Positions 63,609-64,000 of a stretch of 64,000 bases of DNA are shown here, in pieces. The notes beneath the pieces were generated by a model. That model was not told where the DNA came from. It saw nothing but the letters and a program-made list of their open reading frames with translations, and made no database searches. Each line of letters opens with the position of its first letter. Position 1 is the stretch's first letter. A program made the translations under genes and the position numbers. The DNA lies in the NCBI GenBank assembly GCA_030248135.1, contig JASANC010003886.1, positions 1 through 64,000 of the forward strand, given 5' to 3'. Source of the stretch: Theristus sp. LFF4_11. Its lineage: Eukaryota > Nematoda > Chromadorea > Monhysterida > Xyalidae.

Positions 63609-64000
63609 GTTCTGTAAAAGTCCTAATCATCATCATTCTTATGCAATGAAAACAATCGACCACTTTGATTTGGCTGTTGCTGCTGTTTGCCATCTATTAT
63701 CTTTCTTATTAAACGGGCCTCAATCAATATCAATATGCGTTTGCACGCAAAGATAGAGAAAAAATTGTATGGCTGTGCGGCAATTTGAAATCACCGAAAC
63801 TTGACGATGATTCTGATCAGAAGAGGTTTTTTAAATATTTTGAACGGGAATTTTGAACGAAGCAGTTGTGTGTTGCTGATCAAAAATTGTTTTATCGTAC
63901 TTTTAACGGTCATGACAGTAAAATGCAACTCACTAAGAAGCTTAAAAGACTGCTTTTTGAACGGGATAGTTGTTGCTGATCATACAAGATTGTTTTTATT
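63609..64000. mobile_element. Helentron-like element, copy 3 (inverted, runs off the window)
   Basis: Reverse complement of the 3' half of the family (compare 16,210-16,960): gtcctaatcatcatcattcttatgcaatgaaaacaatcgacc and the caaaaattgttttat core words. It abuts copy 2 tail to tail. Confidence 0.7.

Overview
This is a nuclear eukaryotic window, most likely from an invertebrate animal. The evidence is split genes with short GT-AG introns, an animal-type TECPR1-like gene, conserved RRP12 and PRP8 exons, a tRNA-derived SINE, and several DNA-transposon families. I cannot name the species.

Layout: (1) 1-10,365, minus strand: a very large gene of alternating 77- and 72-codon exons. Each exon encodes one four-cysteine, sushi/CCP-like domain and is phase 1 at both ends. 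There are 17 exons of one type and 16 of the other in a ~630-bp tandem array whose introns are almost as conserved as its exons; both gene ends are outside what can be seen. (2) 10,366-17,430: mobile DNA, including a broken mariner-type transposase, two copies of a mariner-type MITE with ~210-bp terminal inverted repeats (one of them split by a 2.3-kb Helentron-like element), and simple repeats. (3) 17.4-19.3 kb, minus: a short, weakly supported locus for a small secreted protein. (4) 21,420-27,554, minus: a TECPR1-like gene (tectonin beta-propeller repeats, two DysF modules, a PH-like region). (5) 27,976-~31,150, minus: a multi-exon gene whose protein resembles partitivirus-type coat proteins, perhaps a domesticated viral gene. 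(6) 31,404-44,559, minus: RRP12, a HEAT-repeat ribosome-export/pre-rRNA processing factor, with many MITEs in its introns. (7) 44.6-49.3 kb: a nested cluster of MITEs. (8) 49,576-59,045, plus: five exons from the middle of PRP8. The first has a frameshift and the N-terminal exons are missing, so this is either a gene fragment or a badly interrupted gene. Its first visible intron carries, in antisense, a ~3.2-kb endogenous flavivirus-like element with serine-protease and DExH-helicase domains. Its last visible exon is followed immediately by a 1.48-kb hAT element. (9) 60.5-64 kb: tandem repeats, G-rich palindromes, an (AT)n tract and two inverted Helentron-like copies.

Three observations stand out: the long intact flavi-like protease-helicase ORF in a PRP8 intron; the intron-containing coat-protein-like gene; and two independent hAT-type insertions (PRP8 59,047 and RRP12 33,378) lying exactly on an exon-intron boundary, where the last G of the 8-bp target duplication plus the first T of the transposon end rebuilds a GT splice donor. 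Several MITEs have ends that read TAGGGTTAGGGG, like telomere repeats, and perfect 8-bp target duplications.

Exon boundaries were placed by eye from splice signals and family knowledge. Protein family calls rest on recognition, not on a database search.
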